From NCBI GenBank assembly GCA_036925085.1, contig JAUPFP010000018.1:2737885-2801884 (forward strand): a DNA stretch of 64,000 bases. Direction: 5' to 3'. Below the pieces are notes generated by a model, which saw only the letters and a list, made by a program, of their open reading frames with translations, had not been told where the DNA came from and searched no databases. The translations under genes were made by a program, and so were the position numbers. This document shows, one piece after another, positions 11,651-21,701 of the stretch (positions are counted from its first letter, which is position 1; each line of letters begins with the position of its first letter). This DNA is from Brachycybe producta (lineage: Eukaryota > Arthropoda > Diplopoda > Playtdesmida > Andrognathidae).

Positions 11651-12366
11651 CACGTCAGGAAGGAGAGTTTTTCAGAAGTTTGTTGCGGTAATATTCGCCA
11701 TTAATTTTGACTCCCGGTTCAACAAAATGAATTCCTGTGGCACCCAACAATGACACTCCCACCGACACCATTACTGATTTGCTGAACTTTGGTTTCATTC
11801 ACAGCAATCGTTCAGCGAGTATGTCATTCTTTCTAGCGGTAGCTGGCGCATAAACACGATCGTTCTGCTTATTGGTAGGTCGAGCAACAGTGAAAACTTT
11901 TTCATCTGTGAAAAATATGAAGCACACTGTGTTCTGGGAAATGACGCAAAAGTTGTTTGCAACGTGAAAGACGAGAGATTGTTACTTCCAGTTAATTCCG
12001 TTGCCTGATGTTTTTTGAAACATTTTAAGTTGAGTTCCTTTTTGATTATTCTGGACACAAATTTGCGAAACACCTGTCAGACAAGCAATTTCACGTTGGG
12101 AGCAATGTGTTTGTGGTTGTTCTTCCTGACTCAAAATGAGCTCATTAACGGCGTTGATGTTATCGTCAATGAGCGCAGTCCGGTTTCCCCCGCTGCCTTT
12201 CCGATGCAGAACACTGCCGGTTTCGTTTATTTTTTTTAAGAAGGTGGTTCAGTCCGCGTAAACTCCATCCTTTGTTTGGAAATTCTTTAAGAATTCGTTT
12301 AGCACCATAATTTTTGTTTTCACAAAGAAATTTGATGGCAATATTGTCTTCTTCAGTGAACGGCAT
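11650..12366 (-). pseudogene. IS630/Tc1-mariner transposase relic
   Basis: This would be a cut-and-paste DDE transposase. It starts at the ATG with complement at 12364-12366. The N-terminal helix-turn-helix segment MPFTEEDNIAIKF, NYGAKRILKEFPNKGWS lies at 12230-12366. The second DNA-binding segment (SRIIKKELNLKCFKKHQATEL) lies near 11990-12065. Catalytic-core remnants lie at 11800-11960, and the FVEPGVKINGEYYR block lies near 11690-11740. The pattern matches a transposase family common in arthropods and cnidarians. Several frame breaks are present and the C-terminal end is missing. No terminal inverted repeats could be recognised. Confidence 0.75.
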
Positions 12367-12715
12367 TTTCAAGCTAGCAGACAAACCAATTGGTAATCGC
12401 GCCACTGCGCTACAGCGCCCTCTGCAGACCAAAAAAACTGGTGAGAAATTAAAGGCACGCTTATTTAAATTCTAAAAGAAGGCATTCTCATCTACAGTTG
12501 TGCCAAATTTCATAATAATTGGATAATTTTTGACCGAGTTATTAAATGTTTAAAAAGGGTGCCAGATTTCCTGACAATGTATATATACACATATATAAAT
12601 TATATATATATATTAAGCCCCGTCTATCGGTGTTTTTTAATTTCTCCTTTTCTTTGAGTAACACTGTAAAAACAATTAAGGACAAAAAACCTTGAAGCAC
12701 GTCAGAATTTATATA

Positions 12716-12960
12716 AATTTAAATGAATAAATGAACCGCTTTTTCTCAAGGTCAACTATATGTTGCACTCTCCCCATCCAAGAACCCCATGATATTAAAT
12801 TGGAGAGGCAAAAGGTTGGAAAGTGTAGAGGAGAGAGAAACGTGGAGGAGGAGGAAACTGAAATTGAAATGAAAGGAGTAAAAAAAGAAACGACGCGCAT
12901 GCACACACCAGAGAAAATGAAAATCTCATTCTCTTTCAAATATAAAAAGGGGAGGGAATA
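12716..12960. repeat. Dispersed repeat, second copy at 58388-58662
   Basis: About 245 bp, beginning ATTTAAATGAATAAATGAAC and ending in AAATATAAAAAGGGGAGGG, recurs in the same orientation near 58388-58662 with small indels and substitutions. It has no ORF worth naming. Purine-rich tracts (GGAGAGAGAAACGTGGAGGAGG) vary most between the copies. The family is unknown. Confidence 0.85.
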
Positions 12961-13647
12961 GTGTAACGAATCCAAACTAATCGTTTTGGGATCACATTGT
13001 ACAAAATGAAGAATGTTATCGACAGGTTCTCACCTCATGCTTAGGGGTGGCTGGGAGGTCATCCAGATGATGCCTTCCTGCCCACCAAGATGAGAAGAAT
13101 GGGCAAGAGACCTGCTTCTGCAATTTTAATAGGATATATCCTAGAGAAATCGCCGATGCAAAACTCTTGGTCTGTGAGAATCTTTTTAAACCTTATAAAG
13201 ATGGAAAATATCCTTCTTAATTGTAATAATTTATTTTCATCTTATAGCTGTTTTTTGATATATTTTCATGTAAATATTTTAGGTCCTGGTTGTGTCCAAG
13301 AAACTTGGATACACCTGGAGCCTTTGTTCACCGATTATGTTTGTATTGTCATCAAATGTATATTAAACAGGACCGTGTGGATTGAGAAGACAGACTTGTG
13401 ATTGCCACGAATACAGAATCACCAAGATCTTTCTCTCTTCTCAATCCACAGCGAGTAAGTTCTTTAACCAAATAATTTGACTGACAGAGGAAGTCTCAAG
13501 CAGCGACGTGTAAGACAATTTGACAGTGCTATTTTCTACCTCTGGACTACTGAGGTACCGACCTTTGTGTTCCTGGTGTTCAAGTATACAACACAGGTGT
13601 CAATAGACCGAAAGATTTGAGCATCAACGTTCATTGGACACTTTCAA
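12961..13647. other. Unassigned sequence upstream of the element A gag; possible LTR or leader of A
   Basis: No gene is recognised. The stretch before the A gag start (ATG at 13648) should hold the leader and possibly the 5' LTR of A. No second copy of it was found downstream of 43774, so an LTR cannot be called. A repeat of GATTGAGAAGACAG with its near-complement CTTCTCAATCCACAG around 13380-13450 forms a possible hairpin. Confidence 0.35.
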
Positions 13648-14700
13648 ATGGCCACCAGAGATCTCTCTGTAGGCCGTGAGAAAATGGGAACATTACAAAA
13701 TGGTGGAGGTGCTGGTACCTCACTAAAGATCTGGTAGAAAATAACGGATCTGTCAAAGATACACCAGGTGGTAAAAGAAAGAAGCATGGACTGAAACCGA
13801 AATCCAAGACCGAAGAAAGATGATGCGAATCCAATTGAAGAGGACACACTAGAAGAAATCTTGCTGAATGTAACCAATGAAAGATGGGAGCAACTGATGG
13901 CCTGGTTCCAGATGCAACAACCATCAGGATCAATGCAACACCGAAGCAGGCGAAATTTGAGCACAATTCAGCATCAAACGGTAGCTCAGAGACCGGATAC
14001 CGAAGTGCAGCCCTCGTCAGCCCACACTGAAGAAGAGCCAGAACAGGCTCGTGTTTCAAATGCCACACAGTAAAAAAGACTGGAGGGACCCAGCAGGGCC
14101 CATCCCTGAAACTCCTCTACTATGGAGAGATGACCCAGATCAGCTGGAGGGCGAAAGTTTAAGCAACAGTGACCTCGTGGTGAAAGAAATGGAAGCCAAA
14201 CCAATAATGAATCATCATCAGACCTGTGAGGAGTTCGACAAAAAGTATCACAGTTTACATCTCATCCAGAATCTTGTGACGTTTAAAGGGACCACATCTG
14301 TCTATACCTTTCTGGAAGACTACTAAAGCATCGCAGACCTCGAAGACTGGTGTAACGTCCACAAAACCTACTTCTTGAGGAAGGCTGTGGAAGGGGACAT
14401 AGTGCATTGCCTCTCTAACCTTTATAAGAATAGAGGAAAGACCATGTGGGAGTTTATAAGGAGGGAGTTAATCGACCCATTTGGACATCGAGATAGTTAT
14501 TTGACTGAAATTGAAGCTGGAAACCATGATCAAAAAGAAAGGAGAAGATACCAGTTAATTTCTGGGTCGCTATATAGACTTGAGTAAGAAAGTGTTACCA
14601 GGCGTAACGGATAAGTACTGAATTAGGTTACTTCGGAACCGTCTTCATCACATCATTCGTAATGCTGTTCACACTGCACCGGGCTCAGACCTCAAGCAGT
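13648..14700 (+). pseudogene. A gag, N-terminal part
   Basis: Starts at ATG 13648 and is interrupted by stops and frameshifts. The segments at 14220-14330 (EEFDKKYHS, then TFKGTTSVYTFLEDY) and 14340-14590 (a W-containing capsid region ending in ELIDPFGHRD) align with Gag of element B (EEFNKKYSG, FRPFLEEFEE, DTFGKPNELA). The coding sequence is cut at 14700 by insertion of B and continues at 24973. Confidence 0.75.
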
Positions 14701-15386
14701 TGTAACACCCTGTAAATCGTGATCCCGCCAAAACCATAGCCTGGGGGGTAAACAACTCTCAACCGTCCCTCCCTCCTCTCTGACTCACCTTTCTGACTCA
14801 TGCCCAAGTGGCGGATTGATACGTAAAGGACCATGGTCACTTGGACCTGGTTACACCTCGCAGGTGTACACAGGTCCAAGGTATAAAAGGACCATGTTCC
14901 TCTTTGTTCCTCAGTTCTTTCCTTTGCCTGTTTTTGCGATACATTCCAAATCATGGGCCTGAGGATTTCCAGTTAGTATATTACTATTCACCCTTGTATC
15001 TGTACTTCTTACAAGGAATGAATAAAAGTGTTGTAACAAGAAGTAGCGTTGTCTCTATGTCTTTATGTTAATAACTTCTCTTCAGAGGCCGGAGGTTTCA
15101 TAGGGCAGGAGCTATACGATTCTCAGCAGCTACAACATCTTCTCTAGTCGGAATACCGATGGAGAAGATGTATATCAGCATCAACCGGAAGAGAGAGATG
15201 GCCGCCACTCTCCTGCATCGATTTCACCCCCATGCAGAAGAGTGACTACAATCTATCTCCATCCAGCTCTCTCTACAGCTCGGATCTTCTCTGTGCAGGT
15301 GTCATACTGCTCAGAGAAGAAACGAAAAGTAGAAAATGTCATCTAAAGGTTGGTAATAAAATATTGGTTGATGTCAAAAGCTCACA
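14701..15386 (+). repeat. B 5' LTR
   Basis: 686 bp, starting TGTAACACCC and ending CTCACA (TG...CA). No difference from the 3' LTR at 24283-24968 was found by reading. It has a TATA box at 14882-14889 and a polyadenylation signal AATAAA at 15021-15026, so U3 is about 210 bp and R begins near 14910. Confidence 0.95.
14882..14889 (+). promoter_or_regulatory. TATA box of the B LTR promoter
   Basis: TATAAAAG in the 5' LTR, repeated at 24464-24471 in the 3' LTR. It sits about 140 bp before the AATAAA signal, as expected for an LTR promoter whose RNA starts in R and is polyadenylated in the other LTR. Confidence 0.75.
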
Positions 15387-15388
15387 TT

Positions 15389-15406
15389 TGGTGGAGGTGC
15401 GGGGTA
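15389..15406 (+). promoter_or_regulatory. B primer-binding site, tRNA-Ala-like
   Basis: TGGTGGAGGTGCGGGGTA lies two bases after the LTR. It is complementary to a tRNA 3' end reading ...CACCTCCACCA, which fits alanine tRNAs. Element C has nearly the same site (33187-33204, one base different), indicating a common priming habit. Confidence 0.7.
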
Positions 15407-15499
15407 TAGCTCCATCTGCCTTCTCCGACCTGTAAACAGAAGCCGTCCTTTGTCCTAAGTCTCGTGATTGTGCCTCACGAGGCTTCGTCCGTCCTTTCT

Positions 15500-15866
15500 A
15501 TGTTGGAGCCACGTATGGAGACCCTCGATAGCGTCAAAGTCAACCGCGTGGCGCCTGTCTGTAAAACCGCGTATGGAGACCCTCGATCACGTCAAAGTCA
15601 ACCGCGCGGCGTCCTTTGTGTTGGAACCACGTGTGGAGACCCTCGATAGCGTCAAAGTCGACCACGTGGCGCCTTTGTAAAACCGCGTATGGAGGCCCTC
15701 GATCACGTCAAAGCCAACCGCGCGGCGTCCTTTGTGTTGGAACCACGTATGGAGGCCCTCGATAGCGTCAAAGCCAACCGCGTGGCGCCTTTTTATGTTG
15801 GGACCATGTATGGAGGCCCTCGATCACGTCAAAGCCAACCGCATGGTACCGTTTTTGTGGAATCGC
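15500..15866 (+). repeat. Tandem repeats in the B leader (six units, three dimers)
   Basis: Six units of about 60 bp share ATGGAG(A/G)CCCTCGAT and GTCAAAG(T/C)CAACCGCG. The CCTCGAT core falls near 15523, 15581, 15641, 15697, 15757 and 15818. Units alternate between GATAGCG and GATCACG versions, giving a higher-order dimer of about 118 bp repeated three times. The short ORFs across them are not convincing genes. Confidence 0.9.
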
Positions 15867-17823
15867 GAAAGAGACTTGTGGCTACACACACCACGTGTCG
15901 ACCGCGCGATTCTGTGTCCTGTCCTTAGAGACACGTGGGAACGAACTTTTGTCTGCTGACCGCTTAGCACTCGGAAAGTGGACAACCGTTTGGACACACG
16001 TGTTTCCGTCCGTGTTTTTGTATTTCATGTTTCCATTACAATCACCCACTGTCACCTTCACTCTTCTTTAATTTTCAAAGTGAAACCCACACCACGTGGG
16101 CAACACTTTAAACAAATTCTTCTTACTCTCCGAGAGGAGTTTGCAGTCTCACTATGAGATGAGCAAACAAATCTCATCTACTAATCTATTCACCTATTAA
16201 TAGGCTTTTAAAGGACGTGTGTGTCTTTTAAAATGTCCTATTATCTTCACTCTTCATCTTTAATTTTCAAGCAAGATTCTCCCTAACTCTATCTCATTGT
16301 TAGGGGGCTTACAAGCTTAAAACACACTTTGCCTAGCCACGTGGGACTTTCTTGTCCCCCCTTTTCTTTGTTCTTTGTTTTTACACTTGTGTTTCCCTTC
16401 GGACCACTATGTCCCAAGTCATGTTCTTCAGTTTCTTCATCATCATCACCTCAATGCATCATCACATGAACTTTCTCCATTGGACAGCACTGAAGCCCGG
16501 CCGCCATCTTGGATCGACCGGACACTCTTCAAAAAGCGCCAACGGAGCGGTTTTTCGCTCCATGTGACTCATTGTTGTACCTTCTCTCATCTTTTTGTGT
16601 TCTCTTCTCTTCTCTTCTCTTCCAGAGGATTGCACTCACGCGCCCCCTGGCGGAGTTCCTCTTGTTAGAGAAAACTTCTCTTTTTCTTTGAATTTTCTCT
16701 CTTTTTGTGTCTTTCTCCTGGCCACCATAAAAACGTGCCCCGGAGGAACTTTTCAATCATCAATTTTTGGACATTGCAATAAACTGAACCGGAAGTGGCC
16801 ACCTCAGCGCCACCTACGGACCTCTTCCTTCTACTCAACATAGTCCCTCACTGGGCACTGACTCTGTCTTTTCATCCAGAGCCATCCAGCAGTGAGGACT
16901 CAAAATTTCTCCAGTCTGAACATTTCTTCTGGTTCACCAAGTATTTATCTTGTTGAACACACTTCAATTTCTACACTGTTTTACTGTTTTAATAAAACTA
17001 AATTGAAACTTTTGATGTGCGGGCACCGCACCTAAGTTTTAAACTTTCAAAGTAAAACAGCTTTCTTTTCTTGCTTCTTTGGAGAGTTCAGCCATCTTGA
17101 ACTTCTCCTTTGTTTGTGCATTTAAAAAGTTCAGCCATCTTGAACTTTTTGTTCTTTGTGTGTTCTTCACACACACACTCTTCATTCTTGTTTCTAAGTA
17201 AAACTAAAAGTGCGGGCACCGCGCTCTAGCTTTACTCTTCGTATTGCTTTCCTCTTCTTCAGGCAACTGCAATACACTTCCATTTCTAATTCACTTTCCG
17301 CAGTGCAATCTTGATTGGGTGGTGTACCACGCTCGAGGTTGTATTGTACATCTGCTGTTTCTTTATTGAGGTTTTTGGAATTCTCGTAACCTCCACGTGG
17401 TCGCCAAATACCACGTGTCGAGAGAGATCCTTCCAAAATCTGACGCTCAATAAAGAATTCACGACGCTACACCAGTTGGGAACCAAAACTCATCACACGC
17501 CCAACTGAGAACACGATCAACACGATACAACCATCACCACACTAACGGAGTGAACGGCCACTTCGTTATACACGTCACAAGCTTAGGTAATCTATCGTTA
17601 CTCAGTGTATAAGAGTACGATAGTGTCGGTTGCCGACAAGCACTAAGTTACCGACGCACAGTGACGACACCGACCTACAAACTGAACGAGTCCCATCATA
17701 CTGGAACCGAAAAGTATAGCTCAGAGTGTACTCGAGAACCCTCGGAGCTGCACACAACGACTTGGACTTCGCCGGACTCGTTCATCACCGCACATCCACA
17801 TTACACAAGCCACTTCATTAATC
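15867..17823 (+). other. B leader downstream of the tandem repeats
   Basis: About 2 kb without a credible ORF. The palindrome CACGTG recurs (15892, 15932, 15997, 16093, 16338, 17393, 17412). A short hairpin GTTCAGCCATCTTGAAC occurs twice (about 17085 and 17130), and TGCGGGCACCGC occurs twice (about 17017 and 17210). The segment GCAATAAACTGAACCGGAA near 16775 resembles one near 20576 in the spacer before ORF3. It may carry packaging or translation signals. Confidence 0.5.
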
Positions 17824-20205
17824 ATGGCTACCTCACACGACAATACGGGGTCCCTGTCTGATCACCAGGGTTCGCACGAAGATCTGTTGGAAGTACCCGT
17901 GACTACTGATGTGACACCACCGCCGCGGCCGACTGGGGCCGAGTTTGACCACCTGTCACAACAAGTGGCTGCACTCTCGACTCGTATGTCTCAGTTCATA
18001 GACGACCGATTCACGCCGAATCGACCGACTACACCACGGCGGACAACACGCACACACCGACTTCGCGACGATGACTCGGACGCCTCTTCAGCCCCCTATG
18101 TTGGCTACAGAGAGCGTCACGATCGTTACGAAAGACATTACACACCGCACACACGTCATCTACCGCGTAACCCTGACTGGCAACAACAAGGGCAGTCAGA
18201 TGATCCGCGTCACAGAGATGAGCGTGCGGAAATACCGATCACGACACGTGCTGATTCTCCTCACTCGCTTGTCCGGGTTGCACGTAGCGGTCGCCGCTCG
18301 ACACCCCCGGAACAACAGCCTAGCCAAGGAGCGACACAAGGCACTTCAGTTTACGCGCCACGTTTTCCACCTCAAGGGGTAGGTCTGATGCCGGCTGGAA
18401 TGTCAAACGTCCAGGATGGCATCTATCGACCAACCCCCAGAGAACCCTCCGTGGAAGAATTCAATAAGAAATACAGCGGTCGCCACCCAGCCGACTCAAT
18501 CCAAAAATTCAACGGATTGACAGGTTTTCGTCCCTTCCTGGAAGAATTCGAGGAAGTGGCACACCTGTACGGTTGGAAAGACCACCACAAGGAGGAATAC
18601 ATCACGGGGTGTTTCACTGGGGCCGCCCGTACGTGGCTGAGTAAACTGAGGTATGAGCTTCAGGACATTCCTTGGCCAGCACTGAGAGTACAGATGGTAG
18701 ATACGTTCGGGAAGCCGAACGAACTGGCCATCTTGGAGAAAAAGTATACAGAGATGCTCCAGAAGGAAGGTGAGAGTACACAAGCTTTCATCTGGGAGTT
18801 TATGATACTCGGCGACCGAGTTTACCCGCAACTTGACGATCAGCTGCGTATAAGCCAGTTGCGCCGCGCTCTACATCCCACCATACAGAACGCCGCACAT
18901 CACGCATCTACGACGTCGTTCAAGGACTTCGCAAACGCCGTCCTCAATATGGAGGTGGTCTTGCTGTCCTTGGATAAATGGCCGACGGAACCAAAACCCG
19001 CAGCTGATTCACAGTCGGGTAAAGGAGCATCGAAGACCGACCAGGAGCCGGCGGCAGCCGCCAGCCCTAAAGACAAAACACACCGGTCTAGGCATGATAA
19101 AAAGCCTAGTCAGACTGCTGCCACCAATTCAAACCGACACTCTGCAGCGGACACCCAACCAGAGACCACTCGCACGTTCGACAAGAGTAAGTCGACGTGT
19201 TATAATTGTGGCAAATTGGGGCATTTCGTCCGTGAGTGTCGGCAACCAAAGAAGAAGGTTGCAATCAAGCAGTTTGGAGAGCCGGTTACCGACTATGACA
19301 TCAAAGGAGAGGTGCCTGAAACGGATATCATCACCGAAGACGGCGTTGAGTTTGCTCTAATAAGAGTGGCGGGACAAATCCGCCGGATTCCTCTTCCAGC
19401 AGCAGACTCAGCCGCCGGAGCGCCTACTCCTGATAAACCCGACAACGACAGTTCTGACGACTCTGAGGATATACCAGTCAAGGTGCTCGACCGGGCTCCT
19501 GCACATAAATGGACCCCGGACGATCTAATCGTTTGGCAGGACACGCTCGACGTCCTTAAACAATCCGTCAAGGAGATTGGGTGCCGTGAAAATAAAACAA
19601 TAGCCATCATGGCTCCCGGAACCCAATCGCCGACGAAGGGCCACTCCTGCTGCCGAAGACTAATGACAACGGTGTATGAGCAGCTGGTAAGCAGCTGTTC
19701 ACCTCAAGAAGTCGGAGACTATGATGCCAGCGACAAGAACCCGCGCATCGCCGTCACGATCAACGGAAAGAGTATACGGATGCTCGCGGACACCGGAGCT
19801 ACGGGCAGCGTTATCACCATTGAACTCGCGCAGGAACACAAGTTCGAAATCGAGCCTGTGTTAATCCCACCCAACATTCAGGGTGTGGGAGGCCAAAGGA
19901 TCACCGTGGTGGGGCGACTCGCCGCGACGGTCCAGCTAGGCCCCCACGCTGTGCGAGGGCACTTACTAGTGATTACCGGCCGGCACGAAGCCATCTTAGG
20001 CCGAGATCTAGGCCGGGCTCTGCACTTAGCTGTGTCCATGACAACAAACAAAGTATACGTGGAGGACGATCTCTTCGAATCCACACTCCGACAAAAATGC
20101 ATTGAAGCACACATCGGATGGGCTCTGGGAGAAACTTCCGTAGAGGCCCCTGGCAAATCTGCCAGCACCTCTAAGGAAAACCTCGAAACTCCACCCCGTA
20201 AGTGA
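17824..20205 (+). CDS. gag-pro: B Gag-protease polyprotein
   Basis: An intact 793-aa ORF starting at ATCATGGCT. It would form the virus-like particle that packages element RNA and mature it by proteolysis. Residues 1-200 are polar and low in complexity. A Gypsy-type capsid region spans about 200-385 (EEFNKKYSG, FRPFLEEFEE, WLSKLRYEL, W-containing helices). A basic linker is followed by a CCHC knuckle CYNCGKLGHFVREC at about 459-472. After an acidic segment comes a retropepsin domain at about 640-750: LADTGATGS active site, GVGGQRITVVGR flap region, ILGRDL near the end. The ORF stops before any RT. The best relatives in the window are the broken Gag of A and, more distantly, of C. It is intact while its surroundings are decayed. 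Confidence 0.92.
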   Translation: MATSHDNTGSLSDHQGSHEDLLEVPVTTDVTPPPRPTGAEFDHLSQQVAALSTRMSQFIDDRFTPNRPTTPRRTTRTHRLRDDDSDASSAPYVGYRERHDRYERHYTPHTRHLPRNPDWQQQGQSDDPRHRDERAEIPITTRADSPHSLVRVARSGRRSTPPEQQPSQGATQGTSVYAPRFPPQGVGLMPAGMSNVQDGIYRPTPREPSVEEFNKKYSGRHPADSIQKFNGLTGFRPFLEEFEEVAHLYGWKDHHKEEYITGCFTGAARTWLSKLRYELQDIPWPALRVQMVDTFGKPNELAILEKKYTEMLQKEGESTQAFIWEFMILGDRVYPQLDDQLRISQLRRALHPTIQNAAHHASTTSFKDFANAVLNMEVVLLSLDKWPTEPKPAADSQSGKGASKTDQEPAAAASPKDKTHRSRHDKKPSQTAATNSNRHSAADTQPETTRTFDKSKSTCYNCGKLGHFVRECRQPKKKVAIKQFGEPVTDYDIKGEVPETDIITEDGVEFALIRVAGQIRRIPLPAADSAAGAPTPDKPDNDSSDDSEDIPVKVLDRAPAHKWTPDDLIVWQDTLDVLKQSVKEIGCRENKTIAIMAPGTQSPTKGHSCCRRLMTTVYEQLVSSCSPQEVGDYDASDKNPRIAVTINGKSIRMLADTGATGSVITIELAQEHKFEIEPVLIPPNIQGVGGQRITVVGRLAATVQLGPHAVRGHLLVITGRHEAILGRDLGRALHLAVSMTTNKVYVEDDLFESTLRQKCIEAHIGWALGETSVEAPGKSASTSKENLETPPRK

Positions 20206-20272
20206 CGACGAAAGCAACGGCCACCCACGCTGTCAAGAAACCAAACGCGACGAAAATAAAACAATAATTCAC

Positions 20273-20304
20273 CAGTGTTTATTTCATGACTATGGAAATA
20301 AACA
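20273..20304 (+). promoter_or_regulatory. Hairpin just after B gag-pro
   Basis: GTGTTTATTTC, a short loop, then GAAATAAACAC: a perfect 11-bp stem about 70 bp after the gag-pro stop. It could be an RNA processing, export or expression element. The role is unknown. Confidence 0.6.
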
Positions 20305-21597
20305 CCAGCAACCATCAAATATCAACAATAGAAGAGCGGGAGGAATTTGAGAATTGTTGTGTTAAGAAACAACTGAGGACAGTTGTCAAGAGGTGGGGGA
20401 GGGGATAAAAGGAACCCCCCAACGAATAAACAACCCCACAGCATCAACAACCCCTCTAAACACTCTCAAATAACTCCCAAAACTCTACAAAATTCACACA
20501 ACTTTAATTTTTGAAACACTTCTAAACTTTTCAACATGGCCGCCAATATTTACATATTGGCAACCATTTCAAACATGCAATAAACTACACCGGAACCACG
20601 TGGCCTTCACAAACAACTGTCAACCACGTGGTACACCTGGGAAAAACGCCGAAGGCTAGTCAAGGACGTTCAGAAGAAAAATCAAGAGCCATAAAAGGGT
20701 CAGCAAAAGAAAAACACCGTGCTCCCCTTTATTATGGACGAACGTCATTGACCATGCTGTTGACAGTAGAAGGATAGAAACTTCAAAGAGACAATTGCTC
20801 TGGGGGCCAGACCAATGCACTGGGACTTCAAAGAAAAAAACGAACAACAAAAACTGCTGGCCATAAACAAATAAAAAAAGGAAGAAAATCAGTTTTGAAG
20901 ATTTTGTGAGAGCGGACACCTTCAATTAAAAAATAAAATTGAAGAACCTGTCACCCTCTCAATTAAGATCGAATTGTGGGACACCAACTCCTGCCCCACT
21001 CCCCCCTAAAAATAATAACAAACAGCAAGGTACATTAGTAACCTTGCTGACCTATTCTTTCCAAAGAAGGCATTAAGGAAAAGAAGGGGAGAAAGTTAAT
21101 GGGCAACTTCACACCTCGGTGTGAAATAAAATAACGGCCCTTCTCCCTCGAGATTCCTTAGTCCTTTTGTTTATCTAAAAATAATAAACAGGACCGACTC
21201 TGATAAGAATTAGATCAACACCTCTCACATCTAATGTCGGTGGGACAACCCCCACCCCCAATAAATAAAGTCGTGAAGAAACCAATTAGAGTAAGGTGTC
21301 TTATTCTAAAAGGGGCCGGCCCTTCTAACTTTTAAAATTAAATAAGAAAAGTGACCAAACTTGGTCAATTACCACTTGATTTGCTCTCTTCAAAGAAGCA
21401 CTCGTTTTATTCATCCTGTCATCTCAATTATATTCACCTTCGATTCTTCAAATCTTCAAGTCCTTTTTGTGCCAAGTTCCAAACTCTAATTTCGGACTTC
21501 ATCAGTTTTTGTTGTTAATCAAAAGCTTGAGTGCCACCTTCAAGCCTTTGAACTCACGTGCAGTGCATCAGACCTTCAGAACTTTTTAGACCTCTTG

Positions 21598-21641
21598 AAA
21601 TAATAACAGAGTGATCGGGGACCGATTTCTGTTATTATTTG
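21598..21641 (+). promoter_or_regulatory. Hairpin before B ORF3
   Basis: AAATAATAACAGA and TCTGTTATTATTT pair as a perfect 13-bp stem around a loop of about 18 bases. It ends about 60 bp before the ORF3 start codon. With the hairpin after gag-pro it brackets the spacer, suggesting RNA-level control of ORF3. Confidence 0.6.
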
Positions 21642-21701
21642 GAAGTAACCACCAGCAGCGGGACTTTTGAAAAAGTAAGAACTTTCTAACTCTTAAGAAA
21701 T

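Larger units (their letters stand above)
20206..21701 (+). other. B spacer between gag-pro and ORF3
   Basis: About 1.5 kb where a pol gene would normally lie. No RT, RNase H or integrase motif is seen in any frame. The spacer is AT-rich with polypurine runs and is bracketed by two strong hairpins. It holds TATA-like strings GGATAAAAGG (about 20404) and CATAAAAGGG (about 20690), resembling the LTR TATAAAAGG. These could drive a separate ORF3 transcript; splicing is the alternative. Confidence 0.5.

Noticed and set aside
14685-15071. ORFs repeated at 14685-15071 and 24192-24653
   Set aside because: They lie in the two LTR copies of B and are identical because the LTRs are; no protein is implied.
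15500-15866. CRISPR-like array
   Set aside because: Units are adjacent without unique spacers, inside a eukaryotic LTR element.
15464-15959. Overlapping ORFs of 60-80 aa in the B leader
   Set aside because: They arise from the tandem repeats being open in several frames; there is no domain, and the array shifts frame between units.
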